Assembly: GCA_964512955.1 (NCBI GenBank)
Contig: CAZEKX010000026.1
Span: 1-25,304 of the forward strand
Direction: 5' to 3'
Source: HGM04593 sp964512955
Lineage (GTDB): Bacteria; Bacteroidota; Bacteroidia; Bacteroidales; Bacteroidaceae
DNA: 25,304 nucleotides
The notes beneath the pieces are model-generated. The model was not told where the DNA came from and made no database searches. It saw only the letters and a list, made by a program, of their open reading frames with translations. The position numbers and the translations under genes are program-made. The first letter of the stretch is position 1. Every line of letters begins with the position of its first letter. Of this stretch, positions 15,985 to 23,902 are shown in pieces.

Positions 15985-17373
15985 CTATCTGTAAATCTTA
16001 AGATACTTTCCTGCACGAATGTTTGAACCTTTAATATTGTTCCATTTGCGCAATTGTTTCACGCTAACACGATATTTTCTTGCGATGCTTCCAAGGTTCT
16101 CTCCGCTACGAATCTTGTGGCGTATAAGGTCGCCACTGCCATCGTTGTTGGCTTTTGCCTCTTTAAGCATCTTGTCAATCTTGTCCTTGGGGAAGAATGC
16201 CTCCTCCTTGTAACGATAAACCGAATCGCCGAGTTCAATAAAGCGGCTTATTGTTTCGTGTGGCAGGCGCACTGTGCATGCCTCGTTCTCGCCGGGAACA
16301 ATGTCGCGGACATATTGTGGGTTTATAGCCCTAATATCCTCAATCTTAATGTCGCAAAGGTCTGCTATTTGTGAAAAATGCAGGTTCTTTGTTATCTGCA
16401 AGGTGTCTGTTGCAATAGGGATGTTGGGCTCCATGGGACATATACCATGTTCGGCATGGTATGTCATTATGTAGTTCGCGGCTATGAATGCCGGTACGTA
16501 ACCACGTGTTTCACGAGGAAGGTATCTGTATATACCCCAAAAATCGTTTTTTCCTCCCGAACGCTTTATTGCTTTCTTTACATTGCCGGGACCACAGTTG
16601 TATGCTGCAATGGCTAGGTCCCAACTGTTGAATATGTTGTGCAGGTCTTTGAGATATCGCAATGCTGCATCGGTCGATTTTACCGGGTCGAATCGCTCCT
16701 CAATGTAGTTGTTCGACTTTAAACCATATAATTTACTTGTGCCGAACATAAATTGCCACAAACCTTTTGCTCCGGCGCGTGATACGGCCTTAGGCTTTAA
16801 TGCCGACTCAATCACCGGCAGGTATTTCAGTTCTTTAGGGAGGTTGTAGCGGTCTATTGTCTCCTCTATCATGGGCATGTAGAACTCGGAGATTCCCAAC
16901 ATATATGAAACTAATGCCTTGTTGCGTGTGGAATAGCGGTCGATATACTGACGAACTATATTGTTGTAGGGCATCTCCATTATTGTTGGCAGTTTGTACA
17001 AACGAGTGGCATAAACAGAGTCGCTTATACTCTTTGGCTCAACAAATTTTGCTTCGCAGTCGAGTGCTTTTAACAAATGGCGTGCATGCCAACTGTTTAA
17101 AAGGCTGTCTATGTCGGTGTCCATGCTTTCGGGTATATCGAAAACAATACTGTCCTCATCGACTATACATCCACTCTTTGCTATCTCGCTCGGCATGTCG
17201 TAGTGAATGGCTGCATTGTCCAAAACAACCTCCAGATCATCGAAATCAATAAGGGTGCTATCCTCTTCTGTATATATACTGTCTGTTAACAGAAAGGCAT
17301 CCTCTTCTATATTTTGTGCGCAGAGGGTGCCGAACAGGGTGAAACTTATAAATAATATATATATGTATCTCAT
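15985..17373 (-). CDS. mltD: Membrane-bound lytic murein transglycosylase D-like protein with LysM domain
   Basis: This exported enzyme cleaves the glycan strands of peptidoglycan. The 462 residues begin with a signal peptide (MRYIYILFISFTLFGTLCAQ). A low-complexity acidic region runs to about residue 95. The lysozyme-like SLT domain lies at about 165-295. Its catalytic glutamate is E189 in LPVIESALKP, followed by SRAGAKGLWQFM (198-209) and AAYNCGPGNV (256-265). A degenerate LysM-like segment is at about 325-370, and a clear LysM domain that would bind glycan ends the protein (about 418-461, HKIRSGENLGSIARKYRVSV). It starts 6 bases after the DUF5683 stop and precedes rel by 16 bases, so these three genes appear cotranscribed. 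Confidence 0.93.
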   Translation of the reverse strand: MRYIYILFISFTLFGTLCAQNIEEDAFLLTDSIYTEEDSTLIDFDDLEVVLDNAAIHYDMPSEIAKSGCIVDEDSIVFDIPESMDTDIDSLLNSWHARHLLKALDCEAKFVEPKSISDSVYATRLYKLPTIMEMPYNNIVRQYIDRYSTRNKALVSYMLGISEFYMPMIEETIDRYNLPKELKYLPVIESALKPKAVSRAGAKGLWQFMFGTSKLYGLKSNNYIEERFDPVKSTDAALRYLKDLHNIFNSWDLAIAAYNCGPGNVKKAIKRSGGKNDFWGIYRYLPRETRGYVPAFIAANYIMTYHAEHGICPMEPNIPIATDTLQITKNLHFSQIADLCDIKIEDIRAINPQYVRDIVPGENEACTVRLPHETISRFIELGDSVYRYKEEAFFPKDKIDKMLKEAKANNDGSGDLIRHKIRSGENLGSIARKYRVSVKQLRKWNNIKGSNIRAGKYLKIYR

Positions 17374-17379
17374 TTTGTG

Positions 17380-18114
17380 TCAGAAACGAATATTACAGTT
17401 TAGTCCGTAAAAGTTTTCAGTTGTCCCGGTTTTGTTGCTATGCATGAATTCCGGGTGTATACTCATGTTCAAATCGTCGCTAATATCGAAACTTGCCAAT
17501 TGGGCATCGACGTACGCATCTATCACCGACAAGACATACACTCCTACAAATGCAAAGACGCTAAGGTCGCGCCATCTGCGGTAGCGGTCTTTTCTCTTTT
17601 TGAATACATCCTTAATGTACTCTTTGTTTTTTTCGAAATCGTATCCCGGTCTGAAAAAGTCCTCATACGATTTTGTGTTTGGGTCGGAGTCCATAATGTC
17701 AAGGAAACCTTGTCGGTAGTCGCTGTACATCTGACTGTTCCAGTTGAATGCATACAGACACCCAATGAATCCGCCATAGACAATAGGTAATTTCCAATAT
17801 TTACGGTTGTAAATCTGTCCGGCACCGGGGAATACAACTGCCAACCAAGTGGCTTTTTGAGGGTCGGGAATAAACCGTTTCCCTGTATTCGTCCCACCGA
17901 ACTGTTCACTACGCTTTTTGGCGGCACGACTACTGTCTGCCGTTAACATTATGCTCTCGTTGTATATGCTGTCTATTGCTAAAGAGTCTTGTGAAAGAAT
18001 ACTACTTGCTATGCTGTCGTTTATTTGCATCGATATGTTGTCGACCTGTGCATAAGTTGTACAGGGTAGCAAAACTGTTGCCGCAATTAATATCAGTAGG
18101 TATAAACGTTGCAT
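17380..18114 (-). CDS. DUF5683 domain-containing membrane protein
   Basis: This 244-residue protein has an N-terminal signal peptide or anchor (residues 1-22, ending in TYAQ) and a Ser/Asp-rich linker. The DUF5683-like core begins at about residue 85 with ATWLAVVFPGAGQIYNRKYW, the family's hallmark PGxGQxYN pattern. Hydrophobic segments lie at about 88-104, 109-124 and 184-203, so the core is probably in the inner membrane. The function of the family is unknown. It sits between parB and the transglycosylase gene, an order I recall from other Bacteroidales, and appears to lead the three-gene unit with mltD and rel from its own promoter. This suggests a link to envelope growth, but nothing in the sequence shows an activity. 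Confidence 0.88.
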   Translation of the reverse strand: MQRLYLLILIAATVLLPCTTYAQVDNISMQINDSIASSILSQDSLAIDSIYNESIMLTADSSRAAKKRSEQFGGTNTGKRFIPDPQKATWLAVVFPGAGQIYNRKYWKLPIVYGGFIGCLYAFNWNSQMYSDYRQGFLDIMDSDPNTKSYEDFFRPGYDFEKNKEYIKDVFKKRKDRYRRWRDLSVFAFVGVYVLSVIDAYVDAQLASFDISDDLNMSIHPEFMHSNKTGTTENFYGLNCNIRF

Positions 18115-18155
18115 TTTGAATATATTCTAAATATTGGTGTGTTGTTACAAAATTG

Positions 18156-18186
18156 CAAGTATATAAAAATTATGCTTATAAAACAA
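18156..18186 (-). promoter_or_regulatory. Predicted promoter for the DUF5683-mltD-rel unit
   Basis: On the minus strand, TTG (18184-18186) and TATACTTG (18156-18163) are spaced by 20 bases. They lie in the 110-base gap after parB, about 41 bases upstream of the DUF5683 start. This suggests that the downstream three genes can be expressed independently of parAB. Confidence 0.55.
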
Positions 18187-18224
18187 TAATATAGTTTAAG
18201 TTATACTTTTTGTGATAGGAAAAT

Positions 18225-19112
18225 TTATTTCAGTTTGTCAAAGATAGCAATAATTCGTTCCAACTCTTGCTCATTCTTGAACTTTATACTTATTTTTCCA
18301 TTACCTTTAGGAGAACAAGTGAGTTGTACCGGGGTCTGAAAAAAGTGTGTAAGTTGCTTTTTCAGTTGGTGATATACTGCGTTTGGCTCTTTGTCGCCAC
18401 TTTTGCTTTTTGCTATATTGCTCTTCTCTTCATTCGCTCCATTCTTTATGTCGCGTACAATATCCTCTACCTGACGTACCGAATAGTTGTTCTTAACTAT
18501 TTCGTTGAATAGTTTAATCTCTTTACCTGGGTCATCGAGTGATAGTAATGCACGAGCATGCCCCATGTCTATGTTACGCTCCTTAAGGGCTACCTGTATT
18601 GCCGCAGGAAGTTTCAACAGACGTAAAAAGTTTGCTATTGTAGCACGTCCTTTACCAACACGTTTGCTCAATTGTTCTTGCGACAAGTTATGTTGCTCAA
18701 CCAATTGCTGATAGGCAAGAGCAATCTCTATTGCGTTAAGGTCCTCGCGTTGTATATTCTCAATGAGTGCCATCTCCATGGTATTCTCATCGTCGGCCTC
18801 AAGAATATATGCGGGAATGGTCTCTTTTCCTGCAAGTTGTGATGCTCGGAAACGTCTCTCGCCGGCAATAATCTGATATTTGCCGGTTTCTGTTTTGCGC
18901 AGTGTTATAGGTTGTATAACTCCGAACTCTTTTATCGATTGGGCAAGTTCCTGCAATGATTGTTCGTCAAACTCTCTGCGGGGTTGGTTGGGGTTTGCTT
19001 CTATGCTGTCTATTGCAATTTCTCCAATAGACGAAGACCCCGATGTACGTATCTCTTCAGTCGATATCAATGCGCTTAACCCGCGTCCAAGTGTGAATTC
19101 TTTTTTTGCCAT
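18225..19112 (-). CDS. parB: Chromosome partitioning protein ParB
   Basis: This is a CTP-dependent DNA clamp that loads at parS sites and works with ParA to segregate replication origins. The 295 residues carry the N-terminal ParA-interacting basic stretch (MAKKEFTLGRGLSALIS). The CTP-binding motifs are GERRFRAS at 84-91 and ENIQREDL at 118-125. The parS-reading helix-turn-helix is at about 142-165 (LSQEQLSKRVGKGRATIANF), and a C-terminal dimerisation domain occupies about 245-295. A polar linker (about 222-245) separates the last two. The stop of parA is six bases upstream of its start, a classic parAB operon. The genomic location suggests a chromosomal rather than a plasmid system. Confidence 0.96.
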   Translation of the reverse strand: MAKKEFTLGRGLSALISTEEIRTSGSSSIGEIAIDSIEANPNQPRREFDEQSLQELAQSIKEFGVIQPITLRKTETGKYQIIAGERRFRASQLAGKETIPAYILEADDENTMEMALIENIQREDLNAIEIALAYQQLVEQHNLSQEQLSKRVGKGRATIANFLRLLKLPAAIQVALKERNIDMGHARALLSLDDPGKEIKLFNEIVKNNYSVRQVEDIVRDIKNGANEEKSNIAKSKSGDKEPNAVYHQLKKQLTHFFQTPVQLTCSPKGNGKISIKFKNEQELERIIAIFDKLK

Positions 19113-19118
19113 CTGTTT

Positions 19119-19880
19119 TTACTTTCTTGTTATAATCTCTTGTGCCAATGCAAGGTAGTTCTTTGCTCCTGTCGATTCTGCGTCGTACAGAATTACGGGA
19201 ATACCCATGCTGGGCGCCTCGCCCAAGCGTATATTGCGGTGTATTACAGTGTTGAATACCAATTCGCGGAAGTGCTTTTTAACTTCGTTGTAAACTTGGT
19301 TGCTAAGACGTAAGCGTGAGTTGAACATTGTCAATAGGAACCCCTCTATGTCGAGAGTGGGGTTTAGATTCGATTTTATAATCTTTATAGTGTTCAACAG
19401 TTTGCTTATTCCTTCCAATGCAAAATATTCACATTGTACGGGTATTATTACAGAATCAGCCGCAGTTAGAGAGTTTACTGTTATAAGTCCCAATGAAGGT
19501 GAGCAGTCTATCAGTATATAGTCGTATAGGTCTTTTATTGATACTAAAGCCTCGCGCATAATCTTTTCGCGGTTTGGCAGGTCGAGCATCTCAATCTCTG
19601 CTCCAACAAGGTCAATATGCGATGGAATAATATCCAATCCTTCGATACAGGTGCTGTGTGTACTCTCTTTAAGTGTAGCCTTGTTTATAAGACATTCATA
19701 TATAGAATTGTTTATCTCTCTTATATCTATTCCCAAACCCGAAGAGGCATTTGCCTGTGGGTCGGCATCAATTACAAGAACCTTTTTTTCGAGTGTGGCA
19801 AGAGATGCTGCCAAGTTTATGGCTGTGGTGGTCTTTCCTACTCCTCCTTTTTGGTTTGCTAATGCTATAACTTTTCCCAT
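19119..19880 (-). CDS. parA: Chromosome partitioning ATPase ParA (Soj)
   Basis: This ATPase of the deviant Walker A family forms nucleotide-dependent dimers on the nucoid and moves ParB-bound origins. The 253 residues match the short chromosomal type, without the N-terminal helix-turn-helix of plasmid type Ia proteins. The P-loop is KGGVGKTT at residues 11-18, with signature lysine K11 and catalytic K16. DADPQANASSGLG follows at 38-50 and the Walker B region is ILIDCSPSLG. It is the first gene of the parAB pair. Confidence 0.97.
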   Translation of the reverse strand: MGKVIALANQKGGVGKTTTAINLAASLATLEKKVLVIDADPQANASSGLGIDIREINNSIYECLINKATLKESTHSTCIEGLDIIPSHIDLVGAEIEMLDLPNREKIMREALVSIKDLYDYILIDCSPSLGLITVNSLTAADSVIIPVQCEYFALEGISKLLNTIKIIKSNLNPTLDIEGFLLTMFNSRLRLSNQVYNEVKKHFRELVFNTVIHRNIRLGEAPSMGIPVILYDAESTGAKNYLALAQEIITRK

Positions 19881-19951
19881 CTTTTCTATTCGCTTTATTC
19901 TTTTACCGACTCATTTTACATATTAGTGCCGATAATTTCTACAGTTTACTG

Positions 19952-19959
19952 CAAAGGTA
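19952..19959 (-). promoter_or_regulatory. Predicted parAB promoter -7 box
   Basis: On the minus strand TACCTTTG matches TAnnTTTG exactly, about 70 bases upstream of the parA start and just after an eight-T run. No -33 TTG is evident. Between this box and the hairpin at 20017-20064 I see no other element. Confidence 0.5.
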
Positions 19960-20016
19960 CAAAAAAAACAGATAGTATTCTTTTATTTCATATTTACTTA
20001 TCAACAGGTTATATAT

Positions 20017-20064
20017 AATTAACAGGCAGAGGACAACCAACCGGTTGTCCTCTGCCTGTTAATT
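20017..20064 (-). terminator. Perfect hairpin terminator after the GH84 gene
   Basis: Arms of 22 bases (20017-20038 and 20043-20064) pair without mismatch around a four-base AACC loop. The hairpin begins 6 bases after the stop codon of the out-of-frame GH84 tail (20071), and about 200 bases after the in-frame stop. Its position supports the tail as the original end of the gene. No long T run follows on the minus strand, but the stem should be strong. Confidence 0.75.
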
Positions 20065-20070
20065 GTTGTC

Positions 20071-20268
20071 TTATTCTACCACGAATTTATAGGTGCTTAT
20101 GATGTTTGCATTGTTTACAACGGCTATATATGTGTTTTTTTGCAAATCGTTGTAATGAAGTACATCACACTCTTTTGCCATTTTATGTTTGCGACCGCTT
20201 GTGTCGTATATCACAATACTATGTGCTATGCCGTCGTTTATTCTTATGACACCGTTGGCTATTTCAAC
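20071..20268 (-). pseudogene. Out-of-frame C-terminal tail of the GH84 gene (T9SS-like sorting domain)
   Basis: Immediately past the A11 run, the shifted frame is open for 65 codons to a TAA at 20071. It begins VEIANGVIRINDGI and contains SIVIYDTSGRKHK, then NTYIAVVNNAN and STYKFVVE. The order is a beta strand, an IYDxxGR turn, a Tyr-Ile-Val-like strand and a closing Lys-Phe-Val-Val strand. This follows the plan of type A C-terminal sorting domains handled by the type IX secretion system, and of related tails in Bacteroidales. It has no start codon of its own that would make a sensible protein. Deleting one A, or adding two, fuses it to the 908-residue GH84 protein. It is either a disconnected gene end or the alternative half of a slippage switch. 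Confidence 0.75.
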
Positions 20269-22990
20269 TTTTTTTTTTTGAAACAGGTGTAACTCCTGTT
20301 TCTGAATCTTTCTCCTTGTCTACAATTTGAATTACGTAACTCGATGTCTCATCTAAATTATTGTCCTGTTCTAAACGACCTGTAGTGGTGTTCCAGTAAC
20401 GTGCGCCATCTTTTGCCGATTGTTGTGTGGTCTGTATCGAATACATTCCATCTCTGTACAATATTACGTATGTGTTCCAATCGGCATAATATGCGTTTGT
20501 TCCAAAAACACCATATTCGTTGATATAACGACCGTCGGCATTGCTGGTAATCTTATAGCAATTCTCACCATTTGCATCTTGAGTTATTTTCCACTCTTGT
20601 GCCACTCCCGGTTCATCAACCTCCTTAAATGTAGGTTCGCCGCCACTTCCTTTAGGGTTGTTGTTGGTGAGGTATTTGTTTCCATCCTTTATGTAGAATA
20701 CTGCACCGGTGTTTAAAGGTGCCTCCTCTTTTGCTCCTTCAAGAGGTACAATGTCAAATATGAAATGCATGGGAAGCACTGCGTTGCTACTGCTCTGTTC
20801 AACTCTTGTGTTTGCTGTCCAGAACTTATTACCGGCACTGCCTGCATTCTGTATGCTGTATTTGCCATTTGCCAAGCGACGTATGTTGTATGTGTGCCAT
20901 ACAGCCTCATAGGGGTTGGTCTCGTCGCTTACACTGAACATTCCGTTCTCGTTCAAATATCTGTTGTCCTCGGCGTTTACAATCTTATATCGGTTTGTTG
21001 TCGGGTCGAGAGATATCTTCCACTCTTGACGCTGTGGTCTTACATCGTCGCGCTCGGCAACAAACTGTGGAACACTCTTTGCTACATTAGGTGTGGTGTT
21101 GGTTAGGTATGCACCGTTGTACATGATGAAATATGTTCCATTTTCAATTTCCTGTGCAGGGAATACATCTGTACGGTAGTCGTAGCGACTCTTATATGTT
21201 GCAACCAAACCTCCTAACTCATTCTTTATGAATGGTGCCACGTGTAATGTTGCCACTTCGGGTTTAGCGCTCTTTAAAGTACCCTCGAAATCGCGTGAGT
21301 TTAATGCATCCTGTGCCTTCTTTAACTCTTGATAACGTAGATATTGCTCTATAAATGCTTCGGGCTTCTCCTCGAGCAACGCTGTTTGCATGTTCATAAG
21401 ACACAAGCCGCATTCTCCCATGTAGTTCATGGCCTGCAACCAAGGTGTAATTTCTGAAATGAGTTCCGGAGCCTCGTCGGTGTTCAAAAGAGTGTTTGGT
21501 ACATCGGCAAACTTCTGCATAAACTCTTTCATGGCTGCAACTGCGGTAGCAGTATTACCATTTGCAATATTATTATCGTACACTTCTTTTACCTTAAGGA
21601 ATTCCGGCGACTCATTGTAACGACGTAAACCGTGTACTGTGGAGCCTAAGTCGACGTTATTCTCGCAGAAGAAATGGAATGCTTCTCTGTTTTTGGGCAT
21701 AAGGTATTTGATGGCCTCTTCCCACGATGTGTCAGAGTCGTATGCAGGCATGTTCCAACAATAGTCTCCAATACTGAAGAGGGACAATTTGGACGCCATG
21801 GCATACTCCATTGGGTTCGATGTGAATCCGCTCAATGTCTCGGCAATATTAAGGTCGTTACCATATGTAGGTCCCATGAGCAGGTGATTAATACAATAGT
21901 CAGTAACAGGATAGTTGAGCCATATATATGCCTTTCTGTCTATTTGGTTATTAATCCAGTCCATGTCATCTTTTCCAATCATGTCTACAACGGAGTTACC
22001 GGTCCACATTATGCGTACACTCTTATCCATCTTTGTACCCAGAATGTTCAAATAGTTTCCACTGGTCCAACCTTTGTTGTACTGAGTGGGGCATAGAATA
22101 AGAGGGTTGACATCTTTGTCTTTATAGGTTTTTAGTTCGTTTGTGATGTAATTCATAAGACCGGCTTGTCTTGTGGGGTCTGTTCCATCGCCCCATATAT
22201 CATCGAAAAACACTGCAAATGTTCTGATGCCGAGGTCGTACATCAATTTAAGTTTGTTTACAATATTTACACTGTCGGCTTTTGTCCACTTAATATCAAC
22301 TCCCGGGTGAATTGCCCAAATGAAATCGACTTTATGTTTCTTTGCCTCTCTTGCATATTCTGCAATTTTGTTTCCAAGTTCAGCAGGGTAGGGTTCACGC
22401 CATAAACCTTTGTGGTATACATCGTCTTTAGGACCATAGATATATACATTCATCTTTTGACGACCAAAGAACTCAAATAGGTTCATACGGTCGCTCTCGC
22501 TGTAAGGGTTACCATAGTATCCCTCTACCAAACCACGCTCAACAACACTTGGGTAGTCGGTTATTGTAACCTCCATAACTTGGGGTTGCGATGCTATTTG
22601 AATGAAACTCTGTACTCCGTAATATGTACCCGAAGCGTCATTTCCGGCAATAACAACGGTATTACCCTCTATATTCAAATAGTAACCTTCGTTGTTGTTG
22701 GGGATGAGGCTTTCGTATGCCGAAACTGTGGCATCGCCTCTTTCACCTATTATTACATTTATACTGCCGTTTTCGGTGTTGAAGTTCTTTTTGAAAAGAG
22801 TGATGGCATCCGGGTCGGCACTATCCTCGCCGGTCAGTGTGTACGAAACGGTGTTGTCAAATGCTTTTTCTGTACCCCATTGAATAGATTGGGGTTTGGG
22901 TGAAATGTTAACTGTCTGTGCTATGGCACTTGTTCCAAATGTCAGTAACAATGCGGTAAGCAAACCGTAAATAGTTTTGTTAAGTTTCAT
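20264..22990 (-). CDS. Secreted GH84 beta-N-acetylglucosaminidase (O-GlcNAcase-like), probably frameshifted near its 3' end
   Basis: This is a predicted secreted glycosidase of family GH84, which removes beta-linked GlcNAc by substrate-assisted catalysis. Residues 1-25 are a signal peptide ending in AIAQ. Residues 27-140 are a GH20b-like N-terminal domain. The catalytic barrel starts at VVERGLVEGYYG (149-160). The catalytic aspartate pair is D263-D264 in FAVFFDDIWGDG, as in Bacteroides GH84. A helical region follows to about 600. Two homologous modules of about 130 residues (about 617-749 and 762-890), both containing QEWKI, look like beta-trefoil carbohydrate-binding repeats. The in-frame protein ends VTPVSKKKS directly after an A11 tract, and a sorting-domain-like tail continues in another frame to 20071. 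Likely substrates are mucin or host GlcNAc glycans, by family analogy. No Sus pair or other glycosidase is adjacent. Confidence 0.93.
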   Translation of the reverse strand: MKLNKTIYGLLTALLLTFGTSAIAQTVNISPKPQSIQWGTEKAFDNTVSYTLTGEDSADPDAITLFKKNFNTENGSINVIIGERGDATVSAYESLIPNNNEGYYLNIEGNTVVIAGNDASGTYYGVQSFIQIASQPQVMEVTITDYPSVVERGLVEGYYGNPYSESDRMNLFEFFGRQKMNVYIYGPKDDVYHKGLWREPYPAELGNKIAEYAREAKKHKVDFIWAIHPGVDIKWTKADSVNIVNKLKLMYDLGIRTFAVFFDDIWGDGTDPTRQAGLMNYITNELKTYKDKDVNPLILCPTQYNKGWTSGNYLNILGTKMDKSVRIMWTGNSVVDMIGKDDMDWINNQIDRKAYIWLNYPVTDYCINHLLMGPTYGNDLNIAETLSGFTSNPMEYAMASKLSLFSIGDYCWNMPAYDSDTSWEEAIKYLMPKNREAFHFFCENNVDLGSTVHGLRRYNESPEFLKVKEVYDNNIANGNTATAVAAMKEFMQKFADVPNTLLNTDEAPELISEITPWLQAMNYMGECGLCLMNMQTALLEEKPEAFIEQYLRYQELKKAQDALNSRDFEGTLKSAKPEVATLHVAPFIKNELGGLVATYKSRYDYRTDVFPAQEIENGTYFIMYNGAYLTNTTPNVAKSVPQFVAERDDVRPQRQEWKISLDPTTNRYKIVNAEDNRYLNENGMFSVSDETNPYEAVWHTYNIRRLANGKYSIQNAGSAGNKFWTANTRVEQSSSNAVLPMHFIFDIVPLEGAKEEAPLNTGAVFYIKDGNKYLTNNNPKGSGGEPTFKEVDEPGVAQEWKITQDANGENCYKITSNADGRYINEYGVFGTNAYYADWNTYVILYRDGMYSIQTTQQSAKDGARYWNTTTGRLEQDNNLDETSSYVIQIVDKEKDSETGVTPVSKKKS
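20269..20279 (-). repeat. Homopolymer A11 on the coding strand at the GH84 frameshift point
   Basis: Eleven consecutive T on the plus strand (A on the coding strand) encode part of SKKKS. The run is followed in frame by TGA. With ten A the frame would continue into the 65-codon sorting-like tail. Runs of this length are prone to replication slippage, transcriptional slippage and sequencing error. Confidence 0.9.
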
Positions 22991-23005
22991 ATATGTTAAG
23001 TTTTA

Positions 23006-23019
23006 TTGTTTGCAAACAA
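23006..23019. promoter_or_regulatory. 14-bp palindrome in the GH84 leader
   Basis: TTGTTTGCAAACAA is a perfect palindrome located 16 bases upstream of the GH84 start and just downstream of the predicted transcription start near 23029. It could be an operator or a short RNA hairpin. No other copy was noticed in the window. Confidence 0.4.
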
Positions 23020-23034
23020 ACATTAATTCGGCTG

Positions 23035-23066
23035 TAAATATAGTTATAACTTCTTATATCTGCAAA
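23035..23066 (-). promoter_or_regulatory. Predicted GH84 promoter
   Basis: On the minus strand, TTTG (23063-23066) and TATATTTA (23035-23042, consensus TAnnTTTG) are separated by exactly 20 bases. The element overlaps the divergent surE promoter. Confidence 0.55.
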
Positions 23067-23081
23067 TTTTTACTATCTTCG
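23051..23081 (+). promoter_or_regulatory. Predicted surE-lpxB promoter
   Basis: The -7 box TATCTTCG at 23074-23081 is 20 bases past TTC at 23051-23053 (consensus TTG). The start codon of surE is 20 bases downstream, so the leader is very short. It overlaps the GH84 promoter on the other strand. Confidence 0.5.
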
Positions 23082-23101
23082 CGCTATAAAATGAATGAAA
23101 C

Positions 23102-23878
23102 ATGGACGAACAGAATAAAAGACCTCTTATATTGGTTTCTAACGACGATGGATATTTGGCAAAAGGAATAAATACTCTCATTAATCTTCTTACCGAGTTT
23201 GGCGACGTGGTAGCAGTTGCTCCTCATACCGGGCGTTCAGGCAAGGGATGTGCAATAACAAGCGAGGTGCCAATAACACTTAAAAAGGTAAAGAGTACTC
23301 CGGGTGTTGACATATATTCTTGTACAGGAACACCTGTAGACTGTGTAAAAGTGGCATTTGAAGCAGTCCTTACACGTAAACCCGACTTAGTTATAGGTGG
23401 AATAAATCATGGCGATAACTCGGCAGTCAATGCACACTATTCGGGTACCATGGGTGTGGTACTCGAAGGATGTATGAAAGGAATCCCGTCGGTGGCTTTT
23501 TCTATCTGTTCACACGATGCCGATGCCGATTTTACTCCAACACTTCCATATATTCGTAAAGTTGTTACCGAGGTATTGTATCATGGGTTACCTATTGGTA
23601 GTTGTCTTAATGTAAATTTCCCCGATTCTTCTTCGTATGCAGGTGTTAAAGTGTGCCGACAGGCAAATGGTGAATGGGTTAATGAGTGGGGGGCACATTC
23701 ACATCCCAACGGTGGTACTTGGTATTGGCTTACCGGTAGTTTTGCTTGTAGCGACAACGACGTCGATGCCGACAAGGTGGCACTTGAGAATAATTATGTT
23801 ACAATAACACCTACAAAAATAGACCTTACCGATTACGCTCTTTTGCAGGATATGCAGGGGTGGAATTTATGCATCTGA
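23102..23878 (+). CDS. surE: 5'/3'-nucleotidase SurE
   Basis: This metal-dependent nucleoside monophosphate phosphatase acts on 5' and 3' nucleotides in the cytoplasm. The 258 residues match the family. The metal site is complete: D15 and D16 in VSNDDG, S46 in HTGRSGKG, and N102 in GGINHGDNSA. The downstream HYSGTMGVVLEG segment is also typical. lpxB starts 24 bases after its stop, and I recall the surE-lpxB pair from other Bacteroidota. This suggests cotranscription of a nucleotide housekeeping function with lipid A synthesis. Confidence 0.95.
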   Translation: MDEQNKRPLILVSNDDGYLAKGINTLINLLTEFGDVVAVAPHTGRSGKGCAITSEVPITLKKVKSTPGVDIYSCTGTPVDCVKVAFEAVLTRKPDLVIGGINHGDNSAVNAHYSGTMGVVLEGCMKGIPSVAFSICSHDADADFTPTLPYIRKVVTEVLYHGLPIGSCLNVNFPDSSSYAGVKVCRQANGEWVNEWGAHSHPNGGTWYWLTGSFACSDNDVDADKVALENNYVTITPTKIDLTDYALLQDMQGWNLCI

Positions 23879-23902
23879 TATTATTGCAATAAATAATGTA
23901 AT

